Origin: Candidatus Segetimicrobium genomatis
Lineage (GTDB): Bacteria; Sysuimicrobiota; Sysuimicrobiia; Sysuimicrobiales; Segetimicrobiaceae
DNA length: 7,960 bases
Assembly (NCBI GenBank): GCA_005882445.1
Contig: VBAN01000154.1
Span: forward strand, 3,823 to 11,782
Reading direction: 5' to 3'
Part shown: positions 1-6,033 of the stretch, in pieces
Layout of the letters: each line of letters starts with the position of its first letter
How positions within the stretch are numbered: position 1 is the stretch's first letter
Program-made: the position numbers and the translations under genes
Notes under the pieces: model-generated
Database searches by the model: none
What the model was told of the DNA's origin: nothing
What the model saw: only the letters and a program-made list of their open reading frames with translations

Positions 1-262
1 TGGCCATCTGCGCCTCGCCTGCCTGGAGCGCCCGGGTCGCTTCGGCGCCCGAGTTGAGGACCCGGAGCTTGACGTCCACGCCGTGCGCAACGTACAGTCC
101 CTTCTCCACCGCCACGAATTGCGGGACGTGGTTCATGTTGTTGACCGTGGCGATCGTGACCTGCGCCGGTCCCTGCCCCGAGGCCGCATGAGCGGCGCCG
201 AGGAGAATGCAGAGCCCCGCCGCCGCCGCGATCCGGATTCGGTGTTCCGTCACTCGGCGCAT
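1..262 (-). CDS. ABC transporter solute-binding protein, NMT1/SsuA/TauA type (N-terminal part, runs off window)
   Basis: The minus-strand frame opening at ATG 262 is open to the left edge and gives 87 codons. It begins with a basic stretch (MRRVTEHRIRIA) and a short hydrophobic Ala/Leu core ending near AHAASGQ, which reads as a secretion signal peptide. The mature start has the fold signature of periplasmic binding proteins for nitrate, sulfonate, taurine or thiamine-precursor-like solutes: a beta strand (VTIATVNN), then FVAVEKGLYVAHGVDVKL, then an SGAEATRALQAGEAQMA segment, matching the family pattern 'EKGxFxxxGLDVxxxxxxSGxxxxxALxxGxxD'. An AGGGGGA ribosome site sits 4 bases before the ATG. 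It lies 31 bp after the cupin gene in the same direction, so they are probably co-transcribed. The ligand is unknown; its permease and ATPase would lie beyond the left edge. Confidence 0.85.
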   Translation of the reverse strand, partial: MRRVTEHRIRIAAAAGLCILLGAAHAASGQGPAQVTIATVNNMNHVPQFVAVEKGLYVAHGVDVKLRVLNSGAEATRALQAGEAQMA

Positions 263-293
263 GAGGTCCCCCTGCCGGCGTGGAGTCCGATCC

Positions 294-713
294 CTATGCC
301 CGCGATCGGGGCTCGGCCACCCAGGACTTCTCCACGAAGACCGTTCCGGCGTCGTCCTTGCTCGGGCAGTTGCCGTACGTGAAGACCAGTTCGGCCGTCT
401 CGGTCTCGCTCAGATTCTGGAGCCCGTGGATCACCCCCGGCGGGATGAACACGAACTGGTTCTCTGTGACGATGTACTCCTTGCGCTCCGGGCCCATGTA
501 CAATTTCAGCGTCCCCTTGCGGATGAAGAACGACGCTTCGCACGAATGGTGGTGCGCCTGGTTCCGGCCCTTGGGCGGGATCTTCGTCCGGCCCATCGTG
601 ATCGACGCCGACCCGACGCTGTGCTTGTCCACGCCGAACGCGATGACCAGGGGCGGCTCGTACGTGACGTCCTTGTTCATTTTCTCTGAGTCGACGATCG
701 CGAACTGAGACAC
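294..713 (-). CDS. Cupin-domain protein, single small beta-barrel
   Basis: A 139-residue protein that is essentially one cupin barrel. Both cupin motifs are complete. Motif 1 has H54, H56 and E59 followed by G67 (AHHHSCEASFFIRKG); motif 2 has PPG at 91-93, H96 and N100 (PPGVIHGLQN). H54, H56, E59 and H96 form the usual metal site, so a bound divalent metal is likely. Small cupins like this include dioxygenases, isomerases, sugar-binding sensors and proteins of unknown role; nothing here chooses among them. I start it at GTG 713 because a full AAGGAGG ribosome site (719-725) ends 5 bases upstream; a longer frame from GTG 728 would place that site inside the gene. It is divergent from the hydroxyacid dehydrogenase and is followed by the solute-binding protein gene, so it may process or sense the imported solute. 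Confidence 0.85.
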   Translation of the reverse strand: MSQFAIVDSEKMNKDVTYEPPLVIAFGVDKHSVGSASITMGRTKIPPKGRNQAHHHSCEASFFIRKGTLKLYMGPERKEYIVTENQFVFIPPGVIHGLQNLSETETAELVFTYGNCPSKDDAGTVFVEKSWVAEPRSRA

Positions 714-718
714 AAGAA

Positions 719-725
719 CCTCCTT
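719..725 (-). promoter_or_regulatory. Ribosome binding site deciding the cupin start
   Basis: AAGGAGG on the minus strand, 5 bases before GTG 713. It is nearly the full anti-16S complement and is the reason for choosing GTG 713 over the in-frame GTG at 728. Confidence 0.75.
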
Positions 726-778
726 CACGCAAGGATTCTAGTTCCGGCACCGGACGTGTTGTATAGATGAGACGGTTT

Positions 779-801
779 ATCCTCCCCGGGCATCCTCCCC
801 G
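779..801 (+). repeat. 10-bp direct repeat, 13-bp period, in the divergent spacer
   Basis: ATCCTCCCCG occurs exactly at 779-788 and again at 792-801. It sits between the AT-rich patch and the hydroxyacid dehydrogenase start. It may be a chance repeat in C-rich sequence or a tandem half-site for a regulator. Confidence 0.4.
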
Positions 802-864
802 TCGTAGGGGGTCCCGCGGCCTCCAGAGAAGACTCGATTCCGTTCCGGCTCATACCGCGATCCC

Positions 865-869
865 GGAGG
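865..869 (+). promoter_or_regulatory. Ribosome binding site of the hydroxyacid dehydrogenase
   Basis: GGAGG, 7 bases before ATG 877. It supports that start, as does the NAD-binding motif beginning at residue 6. Confidence 0.7.
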
Positions 870-876
870 CGCGCTT

Positions 877-1782
877 ATGGACAGACCACGGATCGGCTTC
901 ATCGGGTTGGGCAGGATGGGAACGCCGATGGCCCAGCGGCTGCTGGCGGCGGGTTACTCGCTGACCGTCCACGACCTCCGGCAGGAGGCGGTCGCGGCGA
1001 CGGGCCGGGCGGGAGCGGAGGCGGGCGGCAGCCCCGCCGAGGTCGCGGGCCGCACCGACGTCGTCATCACCATGCTGCCGGATGCGAACGCCGTGGAACG
1101 GGTCGTGTACGGCGACCGCGGCCTCCTCCGGGCCATGCGGTCCGGGCAGTTCCTGCTCGAGATGACCTCGTCGCGGCCCCGCGTCACCCGTCGCATCGCC
1201 GCCGACCTGACCGCACAGGGTGTGCGCGTGCTCGACGCGCCGGTATCGGGGGGCGTCCGCGGCGCCGCCGCGGGCGGTCTCTGCATCATGGCCGGCGGGC
1301 CCGCGGACGTCCTCGACGCGCTCCGGCCGATCCTCGATCACCTGGGACGGCACACCGTGCACGTGGGCGACGCTCCCGGCGACGGGGACACCGCGAAGAC
1401 GCTCAACAACCTTCTCTCCGCGACAACCATCTGGAGCTCCATCGAAGCGGTGGTCCTGGGGATCAAGGCCGGCCTTGCGCCGGACCGCCTGCTCGCGGCG
1501 ATCAATCTCTCAACCGGCCGCAGTTACACGACCGAGACGAAATTCTCGCAGTACATCCTGCCGCGCAACTTCAGCGCGGGCTTTACGGTCGGCCAGTACC
1601 TGAAGGACCTGAACATCTGTCTCGACCTCGCGGAGGAGATGGACGCGCCGATGCTGCTCGGATCGGCGGTCCGCCAGGCCTGGATGAACGCCGCAGAGGA
1701 GGGCATGGCCGACCTGGATCACACCGCGCTGATCGACCTGCTGGAGCGCCGGATGGACGCCGAGGGGAAGCCGCGGCGTTAG
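877..1782 (+). CDS. NAD(P)-dependent beta-hydroxyacid dehydrogenase (3-hydroxyisobutyrate dehydrogenase / tartronate-semialdehyde reductase family)
   Basis: A 301-residue, full-length member of the family that oxidises beta-hydroxyacids or reduces the matching semialdehydes. The N-terminal Rossmann domain opens with GFIGLGRMGTPMA (residues 7-19), the standard dinucleotide loop. The substrate loop DAPVSGGVRGAAAG lies at 120-133. The catalytic lysine is K174 in GDGDTAKTLNN, with N177 and N178 behind it. The C-terminal helical domain keeps the conserved KDL (243-245). Which substrate it uses (3-hydroxyisobutyrate, tartronate semialdehyde, malonate semialdehyde or others) cannot be settled from motifs. 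It is the only complete plus-strand gene. It ends convergently with the amidohydrolase gene, sharing 4 bp (TTAG). In E. coli a related reductase (GlxR) sits beside allantoinase in the allantoin cluster, so the neighbourhood is suggestive, but no glyoxylate carboligase is seen here. Confidence 0.9.
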   Translation: MDRPRIGFIGLGRMGTPMAQRLLAAGYSLTVHDLRQEAVAATGRAGAEAGGSPAEVAGRTDVVITMLPDANAVERVVYGDRGLLRAMRSGQFLLEMTSSRPRVTRRIAADLTAQGVRVLDAPVSGGVRGAAAGGLCIMAGGPADVLDALRPILDHLGRHTVHVGDAPGDGDTAKTLNNLLSATTIWSSIEAVVLGIKAGLAPDRLLAAINLSTGRSYTTETKFSQYILPRNFSAGFTVGQYLKDLNICLDLAEEMDAPMLLGSAVRQAWMNAAEEGMADLDHTALIDLLERRMDAEGKPRR

Positions 1783-3134
1783 GAGGCGCCGGACGCGCCC
1801 ATCCCGGGTAGCCAGCGGCCCCACCCCGGCTCGCCCTGCGGGCGCCCGTCGCGCGCCACGAGGCGGCCCCGGCAGAAGGTCATGACCGGTCCGCCCACCA
1901 CCGCCATTCCCGCATAGGGGCTCCACCCCGCCTTGCTGATCACCTGGTCGTCCCGGATAATGCGCGGCCGCGCCGGATCGACCAGCGTGATGTCGGCGTC
2001 GGCGCCTGGGAGGAGGCTGCCCTTGCGGGGGTAGTAGCCGAACAGTTGCGCGGGACGCGCGCACAGGGCGTCCACCACCCTCTCGAGCGTCACCCACCCC
2101 TGGTGGACCGCGTGCAGCATCAGCGTCAGGGTTGTTTCCACCCCCGGCAGACCGAACGGCGCCTTCCAGATGTCACCACCCTGCTTCTGCGCGCGGGTGG
2201 CCGGCGCGTGGTCGGTCGAGATGTGCGTGATCTCCCCGCTCGCCAGCAGCTGCCACATCCGGCCGGCGTCCTCTCTTTGGACCAGGCGGGCCGGTGGGGT
2301 GAACTTGCGGAACGGACCGTGCGTCAGCACCTCGGCTTCCTCGAGGAAGAAGTACTGGGGACAACTCTCCACCCACAGGCGGGCGCCGCGGGCGCGCTCG
2401 CGCTGAATGAGCTCCACGGCCTCGGGGTGGCTGGTGTGGGCGATCACGACGCGGGCGCCGGTCAGGCGCGCGACCAGCGCCGCCTCCGCCGCCGCGATTT
2501 CCTCGGCCTCCCGCGACCGCCACTCCGGGATGATCCCGTAGTCGCTCCTGCCGGCCTGGCGCAGCGACTGCTCACGCTCCCGGGTGACCGCGTCGTCCTC
2601 GCAGTGGATCAGCACCAGCCCGTCGAACCGGGCGGCGGCGCGGAAGCACTGCAGGAGGTCGCCGGCCAGCAGCGCGGGCACGCCGTGGGTCTCGCACGTA
2701 AACACCTTGAGGTACGCCGCGCCGGCCTCCCACACCTCGGGCATCCCGGCGAGGCGGTCCGGCCAGATGTGCGCGGCGAGGCCGAAATCGATCAGCGACC
2801 TGCGGTGTAGGTGCGCGACCTTTTGGCGCAGGCCGCCGGCGTCGCGCACGGGGGCTCCGTGGGTGTGCTCGACCACCGTGGTGGTCCCGCCGGCCGCCGC
2901 CGCCGCGCTTCCGGTGATGAAGTCCTCGCGCTCCGGATCGCCGGGGTCCATGAAGTGGACGTGGCTGTCGACGACTCCGGGCATCGCGAACAGCCCGCCC
3001 GCGTCCACGACCTGCGCCGGCGACGCGTCGAGGGCGCCGAGGGCGACGATCCTCCCCTCCCGAACGTGGATGTCCGCGGGGAAGCGCCCGCCGGGGGTGA
3101 CCACGGTCGCTCCGTGGATCGTGAGATCGATCAC
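1779..3134 (-). CDS. Cyclic-amide amidohydrolase (dihydroorotase / allantoinase / hydantoinase superfamily)
   Basis: A 451-residue protein of normal length for metal-dependent enzymes that open cyclic amide or ureide rings. The metal ligands are all visible: H58 and H60 in DSHVHF, the carbamylated-lysine candidate K143 (YLKVF), H177 (LIHCED), H233 (IAHTSH) and D308 (STDHAP). Other family hallmarks are ESCPQYF (256-262), KFTPPAR (277-283) and the C-terminal ADITLVD (379-385). The residues that bind dihydroorotate in true dihydroorotases are absent: Arg of HFR is M62, and Asn of the MPNT loop is H92 within EHTHGAPV. A catabolic role on another ring is therefore likelier than pyrimidine synthesis. 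It starts at GTG 3134, overlapping the stop of the upstream dehydrogenase (GTGA), which implies translational coupling. Allantoinase, hydantoinase and dihydropyrimidinase activities all remain possible. Confidence 0.85.
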   Translation of the reverse strand: MIDLTIHGATVVTPGGRFPADIHVREGRIVALGALDASPAQVVDAGGLFAMPGVVDSHVHFMDPGDPEREDFITGSAAAAAGGTTTVVEHTHGAPVRDAGGLRQKVAHLHRRSLIDFGLAAHIWPDRLAGMPEVWEAGAAYLKVFTCETHGVPALLAGDLLQCFRAAARFDGLVLIHCEDDAVTREREQSLRQAGRSDYGIIPEWRSREAEEIAAAEAALVARLTGARVVIAHTSHPEAVELIQRERARGARLWVESCPQYFFLEEAEVLTHGPFRKFTPPARLVQREDAGRMWQLLASGEITHISTDHAPATRAQKQGGDIWKAPFGLPGVETTLTLMLHAVHQGWVTLERVVDALCARPAQLFGYYPRKGSLLPGADADITLVDPARPRIIRDDQVISKAGWSPYAGMAVVGGPVMTFCRGRLVARDGRPQGEPGWGRWLPGMGASGAS

Positions 3135-4165
3135 GCGATCCGCACCACGACTCTGCCGGTCGCCCGGTCCTCCCGGACCATCGCCAGAGCCTCGTTCGCG
3201 TTGGCCAGCGGAACCATGCCGGAGATCACCGGACGGACGAGACCGCGGGCCACGAGGCCGAGGGCCTGGCGCAGATCCAGGCGGGTCGCATACCGGGTGC
3301 CGAGCACGCTGATCTGGCCCAGCACGAGCCGTTCGGTCGGCAGGGGTGGATAGTCTCCCGCCTGGGTGGTATACCCCACCACCACGATCCGGCCGCCGGG
3401 GCGAACCAGCGCGGCCGAGGCCGCGAGCGAGCCCCGCTGGCCGACCGTGTCAACGACCAGATCCGCTCCCCGCCCGCCTGTGGCCGCGAGCACCTGTTCG
3501 TTCGCCGCCTCGCCGGCCGGGAAGGCGTCCTGCGCCCCGACCTCCCGCGCCGCATCGAGCCTGTAGGCCTGGACGTCGATGGCGAAGATCGAGACGCCGC
3601 ATGCCCGGGCGATCTGCACCACTTGGTGTCCTACGCCGCCGGCCCCCAGCGCAACCGCGGTTTCACCCGCGCGCAGCGCGCCGCGCCCCACCACGGCGTG
3701 GTACGCCGTCCCCAGCGCGCAGGTCAGCGGGCCGCCGTGCTCCGGCGCGATGTTCGGCGGCAGCGGGAGGACGCAGTCGTCCGGGACGGCGAGATACTCC
3801 TGGAACCCGCCGGGCGAGGAGAACCCGACCCACCCCTGGAGATTGGTGCAGAGGTTCTCCTCTCCGGCCTGACAGGACGCGCAGGCGCGGCAGGGCCAGT
3901 AGTGATACACGACCACCCGCTCGCCGATCCCGCCGCGGGCGCCGGCCCCCAGGGCCACGATCTCACCGGAGATCTCATGCCCGGGAACGTGCGGGAGCGG
4001 CAGGGTGGGAGAAAACGGCATCGCGCCCGCCACGACCTTGAGGTCGGACCGGCACACCCCGCAGCCGATGATCCGCACCAGCACCTGCCGCGGTCCCGGC
4101 GAGGGCATGGGGAGGTCGGCCATCTGCAGGGGCGCTCCGTACCGCTCCACCACCATGGCGCGCAT
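3131..4165 (-). CDS. Zinc-dependent alcohol dehydrogenase, medium-chain (MDR) family
   Basis: A 344-residue, full-length zinc alcohol dehydrogenase that would interconvert an alcohol and an aldehyde or ketone using NAD(P). Catalytic-zinc ligands are C38 (CGVCRSD), H63 with E64 (PGHE) and probably C149 (TCALGTAYHA). The structural zinc lobe is C92, C95, C98 and C106. The Rossmann loop is GAGGVG (174-179). D197 at the end of the second strand suggests NAD rather than NADP. I start at ATG 4165, because GGAGG lies 7 bases upstream and the protein then begins MRAMVVERYG, as is usual for the family; a longer frame from 4216 would add 17 Arg/Gly-rich residues lacking support. It lies 92 bp after the other dehydrogenase and overlaps the amidohydrolase by 4 bp. 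The substrate is unknown. Confidence 0.9.
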   Translation of the reverse strand: MRAMVVERYGAPLQMADLPMPSPGPRQVLVRIIGCGVCRSDLKVVAGAMPFSPTLPLPHVPGHEISGEIVALGAGARGGIGERVVVYHYWPCRACASCQAGEENLCTNLQGWVGFSSPGGFQEYLAVPDDCVLPLPPNIAPEHGGPLTCALGTAYHAVVGRGALRAGETAVALGAGGVGHQVVQIARACGVSIFAIDVQAYRLDAAREVGAQDAFPAGEAANEQVLAATGGRGADLVVDTVGQRGSLAASAALVRPGGRIVVVGYTTQAGDYPPLPTERLVLGQISVLGTRYATRLDLRQALGLVARGLVRPVISGMVPLANANEALAMVREDRATGRVVVRIA

Positions 4166-4172
4166 CCGCTCA

Positions 4173-4177
4173 CCTCC
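4173..4177 (-). promoter_or_regulatory. Ribosome binding site deciding the start of the downstream dehydrogenase
   Basis: GGAGG on the minus strand, 7 bases before ATG 4165. It supports the shorter 344-residue protein over a frame opening at 4216. Confidence 0.7.
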
Positions 4178-4257
4178 GGGGACGCGGCCGCCCCGCCACG
4201 ATCGCCGCGCCGCCACTCATCGCGCCGTCGCGCCCGTGGCCGGGCGCCTGGCCGGCT

Positions 4258-5289
4258 TCACGCCTCAAACGTCACCGCTCCCCTCCCGAGCAACCGGCCT
4301 TCCCGCAGCAACGCGTGCAGCGTCTCGACCTCCTCCAGGGGCGCCGTCCGTGACACGACGGGGCGGATCATCCCGTCCTGCACGAGCCGGGCGGCGGCGA
4401 GCACCTCGGCGCGGCTGCAGTAGCGCGACCCCAGCACCTCGAGCTCGTCGAGCACCATCCGCCTGGAGATGACCTGAAACCCGATGTCGGGAAACGTGGT
4501 CAACGTCACCATCCTGCCCCCGCGGCCGAGGAGCCGGAACGCCCAGGCGAGCGTCTGCTCGCTGCCGACGAGATCCACGGCCACCGTGGCGCCGCCTTCC
4601 AAGGCCGCCCGGGCCTGCGTTTCGGCGTCGGCCGCCCGAAAGTTGACCAGGGCCTCGGCCCCGAGCTCCCGGCACCGGGCCAGCTTGGTATCGTCCACAT
4701 CCACGGCGACCACGCGCGCGCCGAAGAAGCGCATCATCTGGAGCATGTGAATCCCGACGCCGCCGCCCGCGCCAACGACCACGGCTCGGTCGCCCACATG
4801 GACGCGGGCCCTGGACACGCACACATGGTACGGCGTGGCGATGGCATCCGGGATGGCCGTGCCTTCGATGAAGGGCACCCGCTCCGGAAGCGGGAGGACG
4901 TTGGCCTCGGGGAGCACGACGAACTCCGCGTACCCGCCGTCGCGGTGGACGCCCAGGTTCCCGCGGGGGTCGCGGCAGAGCGCGTCGCGGCCTGCCCGGC
5001 AGAACTCGCACCGCCCGCAGGTCAGGTAGAAGAACGTCATCACCCGATCGCCCGCGCGAACCGCGGTCACGTCGCGGCCGACCTCGGCGACGACCCCGGT
5101 GATCTCGTGCCCGGGAACCCGCGGCAGCGTCTCGGGCCGCCCCAACTGGCCGCTCATGTAGTTGAGGACCGTGAGCCCCACGCCGCACGCGCGGACGGCG
5201 ACCAGGACCTCGCCCGCCTGAGGCTCGGGACGGGGCCGGTCGACGAGCGTCAACCGGCCTCCCCAGGATTGGAGGACCTGCGCCTTCAC
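4258..5289 (-). CDS. Zinc-type alcohol dehydrogenase (MDR family) with an altered catalytic-zinc site
   Basis: A 343-residue medium-chain dehydrogenase/reductase. The GroES-like half keeps PGHE (H61, E62) and the structural zinc lobe C91, C94, C97 and C105. The Rossmann half has GAGGGVG (173-179), with D197 and D199 after the second strand suggesting NAD. The position that carries the first catalytic-zinc cysteine in its neighbour (CGVCRSD) reads CGVGLTV here, so the ligand is G38; the third-ligand position is D148 instead of Cys. The enzyme may bind catalytic zinc weakly, use the D148/H61/E62 set, or act as a zinc-independent reductase. I start at GTG 5289, where the protein begins VKAQVLQSWGG in step with the family; no strong ribosome site is seen, but the isochorismatase-family gene ends only 16 bp upstream, so coupling is likely. 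A longer frame from 5355 would overlap that gene. Confidence 0.85.
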   Translation of the reverse strand: MKAQVLQSWGGRLTLVDRPRPEPQAGEVLVAVRACGVGLTVLNYMSGQLGRPETLPRVPGHEITGVVAEVGRDVTAVRAGDRVMTFFYLTCGRCEFCRAGRDALCRDPRGNLGVHRDGGYAEFVVLPEANVLPLPERVPFIEGTAIPDAIATPYHVCVSRARVHVGDRAVVVGAGGGVGIHMLQMMRFFGARVVAVDVDDTKLARCRELGAEALVNFRAADAETQARAALEGGATVAVDLVGSEQTLAWAFRLLGRGGRMVTLTTFPDIGFQVISRRMVLDELEVLGSRYCSRAEVLAAARLVQDGMIRPVVSRTAPLEEVETLHALLREGRLLGRGAVTFEA

Positions 5290-5305
5290 CGCCGGCCGAT
5301 CCGGG

Positions 5306-5974
5306 TCATGCGCGCGCGGGCGACTTCGCGGCCCCGAGAACGGCCAGGATCTCATCGGTGGTCAGCACCCACCCGAGGCAGCGCCGCAGGTTCTCCAGGC
5401 CGAAGACGTGGAGATCTTCCCCGTACATGCTGGCGACGGCGTCGCTCGGGACGACCACCCGCAGATCCCGGTTGAACGCGTCGAACGCGGTGCAGAGGAC
5501 GCAGGTGTTCGTGTTGATCCCGGCGATCACCACGGTCTCGGTCCCGAGCGAGCGCAGCAGCACGTCCAGGTCGGTCCCGTAGAACGCGCTCAGGCGCTTC
5601 TTGCTCCGGATCACGAAATCGCCGGGCTCGGGCGCCAGCTCAGGGGGCACCTCGGTCTGGGGAGAGCCCTCCTGGTTGTGGTGCACGATCGTGCTGCGCC
5701 GTCCGGGGGTCAGCGACTGCTTGACCGCTTCCACGGCCCGCCAGAACGGGTTGCCCATGCTCTCCAACCCCGGGGGAGTGGTCCGCCGGTAGGTCAGGAG
5801 CACGTAGATGACCGGGACCCGGGCCGTCCGCGCGCCCGCGAACAATCGGGCCAGCGCGGCGCGGCATCGCGCGGCGTCGGACGGCAGAACGGGCATGGTC
5901 CCGATCTCGGGGTCGAGGTGCCCCCGGTGCACATCCACGGCGAGGATCGCGGTGCGCCGCGGATCGATGGTCAA
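5306..5974 (-). CDS. Isochorismatase-family cysteine hydrolase (amidase-like)
   Basis: A 222-residue protein of the fold shared by isochorismatase, nicotinamidase, N-carbamoylsarcosine amidase, ureidoacrylate amidohydrolase (RutB) and maleamate amidohydrolase. The catalytic triad is visible: D14 (AVDVHRGHLD), K125 (RSKKRLSAF) and C158 (GINTNTCV). In a cluster with a ring-opening amidohydrolase, a C-N hydrolase acting on a carbamoyl or amide product is the likeliest role; true isochorismate cleavage is unlikely because no siderophore genes are present. I start at TTG 5974, giving M-TIDPRRTAILAVD, the usual spacing to the catalytic Asp. No ATG or GTG is available in frame there. The frame stays open to ATG 7216, but that extension reads through the disrupted solute-binding protein in the wrong frame and is not credible as protein. 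The nearest ribosome site, AGAGGAGG, is 18 bases away, longer than usual. Confidence 0.85.
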   Translation of the reverse strand: MTIDPRRTAILAVDVHRGHLDPEIGTMPVLPSDAARCRAALARLFAGARTARVPVIYVLLTYRRTTPPGLESMGNPFWRAVEAVKQSLTPGRRSTIVHHNQEGSPQTEVPPELAPEPGDFVIRSKKRLSAFYGTDLDVLLRSLGTETVVIAGINTNTCVLCTAFDAFNRDLRVVVPSDAVASMYGEDLHVFGLENLRRCLGWVLTTDEILAVLGAAKSPARA

Positions 5975-6006
5975 TTGGCTGCGTCGTCGGTGCCTCCTCT
6001 TTCCAT
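5971..6006 (-). other. Possible 11-codon leader ORF before the isochorismatase-family gene
   Basis: ATG 6006 opens an 11-codon frame (MERGGTDDAAN) whose TGA (5973-5971) overlaps the TTG start of the next gene as TTGA. Because the AGAGGAGG at 5993-6000 is far from TTG 5974, terminating ribosomes could reinitiate there. The mini-ORF has no clear ribosome site of its own, so it may be chance. Confidence 0.2.
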
Positions 6007-6014
6007 CCCGGCCG

Positions 6015-6031
6015 CGGGCCCACCCGGCCCG
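6015..6031 (-). other. GC hairpin just after the solute-binding protein stop
   Basis: CGGGCC / GGCCCG arms of 6 bp with a 5-base loop lie 3 bp past the stop codon (6034-6036). No T-run follows on the minus strand, so it is not a standard intrinsic terminator. It could slow 3' decay of the upstream message or be chance in GC-rich DNA. Confidence 0.3.
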
Positions 6032-6033
6032 GC

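Larger units (their letters stand above)
714..876. promoter_or_regulatory. Divergent intergenic region between cupin and hydroxyacid dehydrogenase genes
   Basis: This 163-bp gap is the only head-to-head spacer in the window, so promoters for both neighbours should lie in it. It contains an AT-richer patch (about 757-780, TGTTGTATAGATGAGA and GGTTTAT). TATAGA at 762-767 (plus) or TATACA at 765-760 (minus) could serve as a -10 element, but no convincing -35 is found at 15-18 bp on either strand. A short dyad, TCCGG-CA-CCGGA, lies at 743-754, and a 10-bp direct repeat lies at 779-801. The promoter positions are inferred from gene orientation, not from a consensus match. Confidence 0.4.

Noticed and set aside
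207..750. Plus-strand and alternate minus-strand frames of 99-166 codons over the cupin and left edge
   Set aside because: They are Arg/Pro-rich shadows of the cupin gene, which has full cupin motifs and a strong ribosome site.
757..770. TTGTATAGAT as a GntR/FadR-like operator (TTGTATACAA type)
   Set aside because: Only the left half matches; the right half does not complete the palindrome, and no regulator gene is visible nearby.
1779..3134. Housekeeping dihydroorotase (pyrC)
   Set aside because: The substrate-binding Arg and Asn are replaced, and no other pyrimidine-synthesis gene is present.
2046..3353. Long plus-strand frames (up to 254 codons) opposite the amidohydrolase
   Set aside because: High-GC antisense frames without recognisable motifs; the minus strand carries complete metal ligands and the expected length.
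3346..4472. Plus-strand frames of 231 and 266 codons opposite the dehydrogenases
   Set aside because: Low-complexity Arg/Pro/Ala composition and no domain signature; both dehydrogenases are intact on the other strand.
3131..5289. Recent tandem duplication of the two dehydrogenases
   Set aside because: They share the fold but differ through most of their length, including the catalytic-zinc site, so they are old paralogues or separately acquired.
5306..5974. Genuine isochorismatase of siderophore synthesis
   Set aside because: No neighbouring enterobactin-type genes; the neighbours are amide-ring and redox enzymes, so an amidase-like role fits better.
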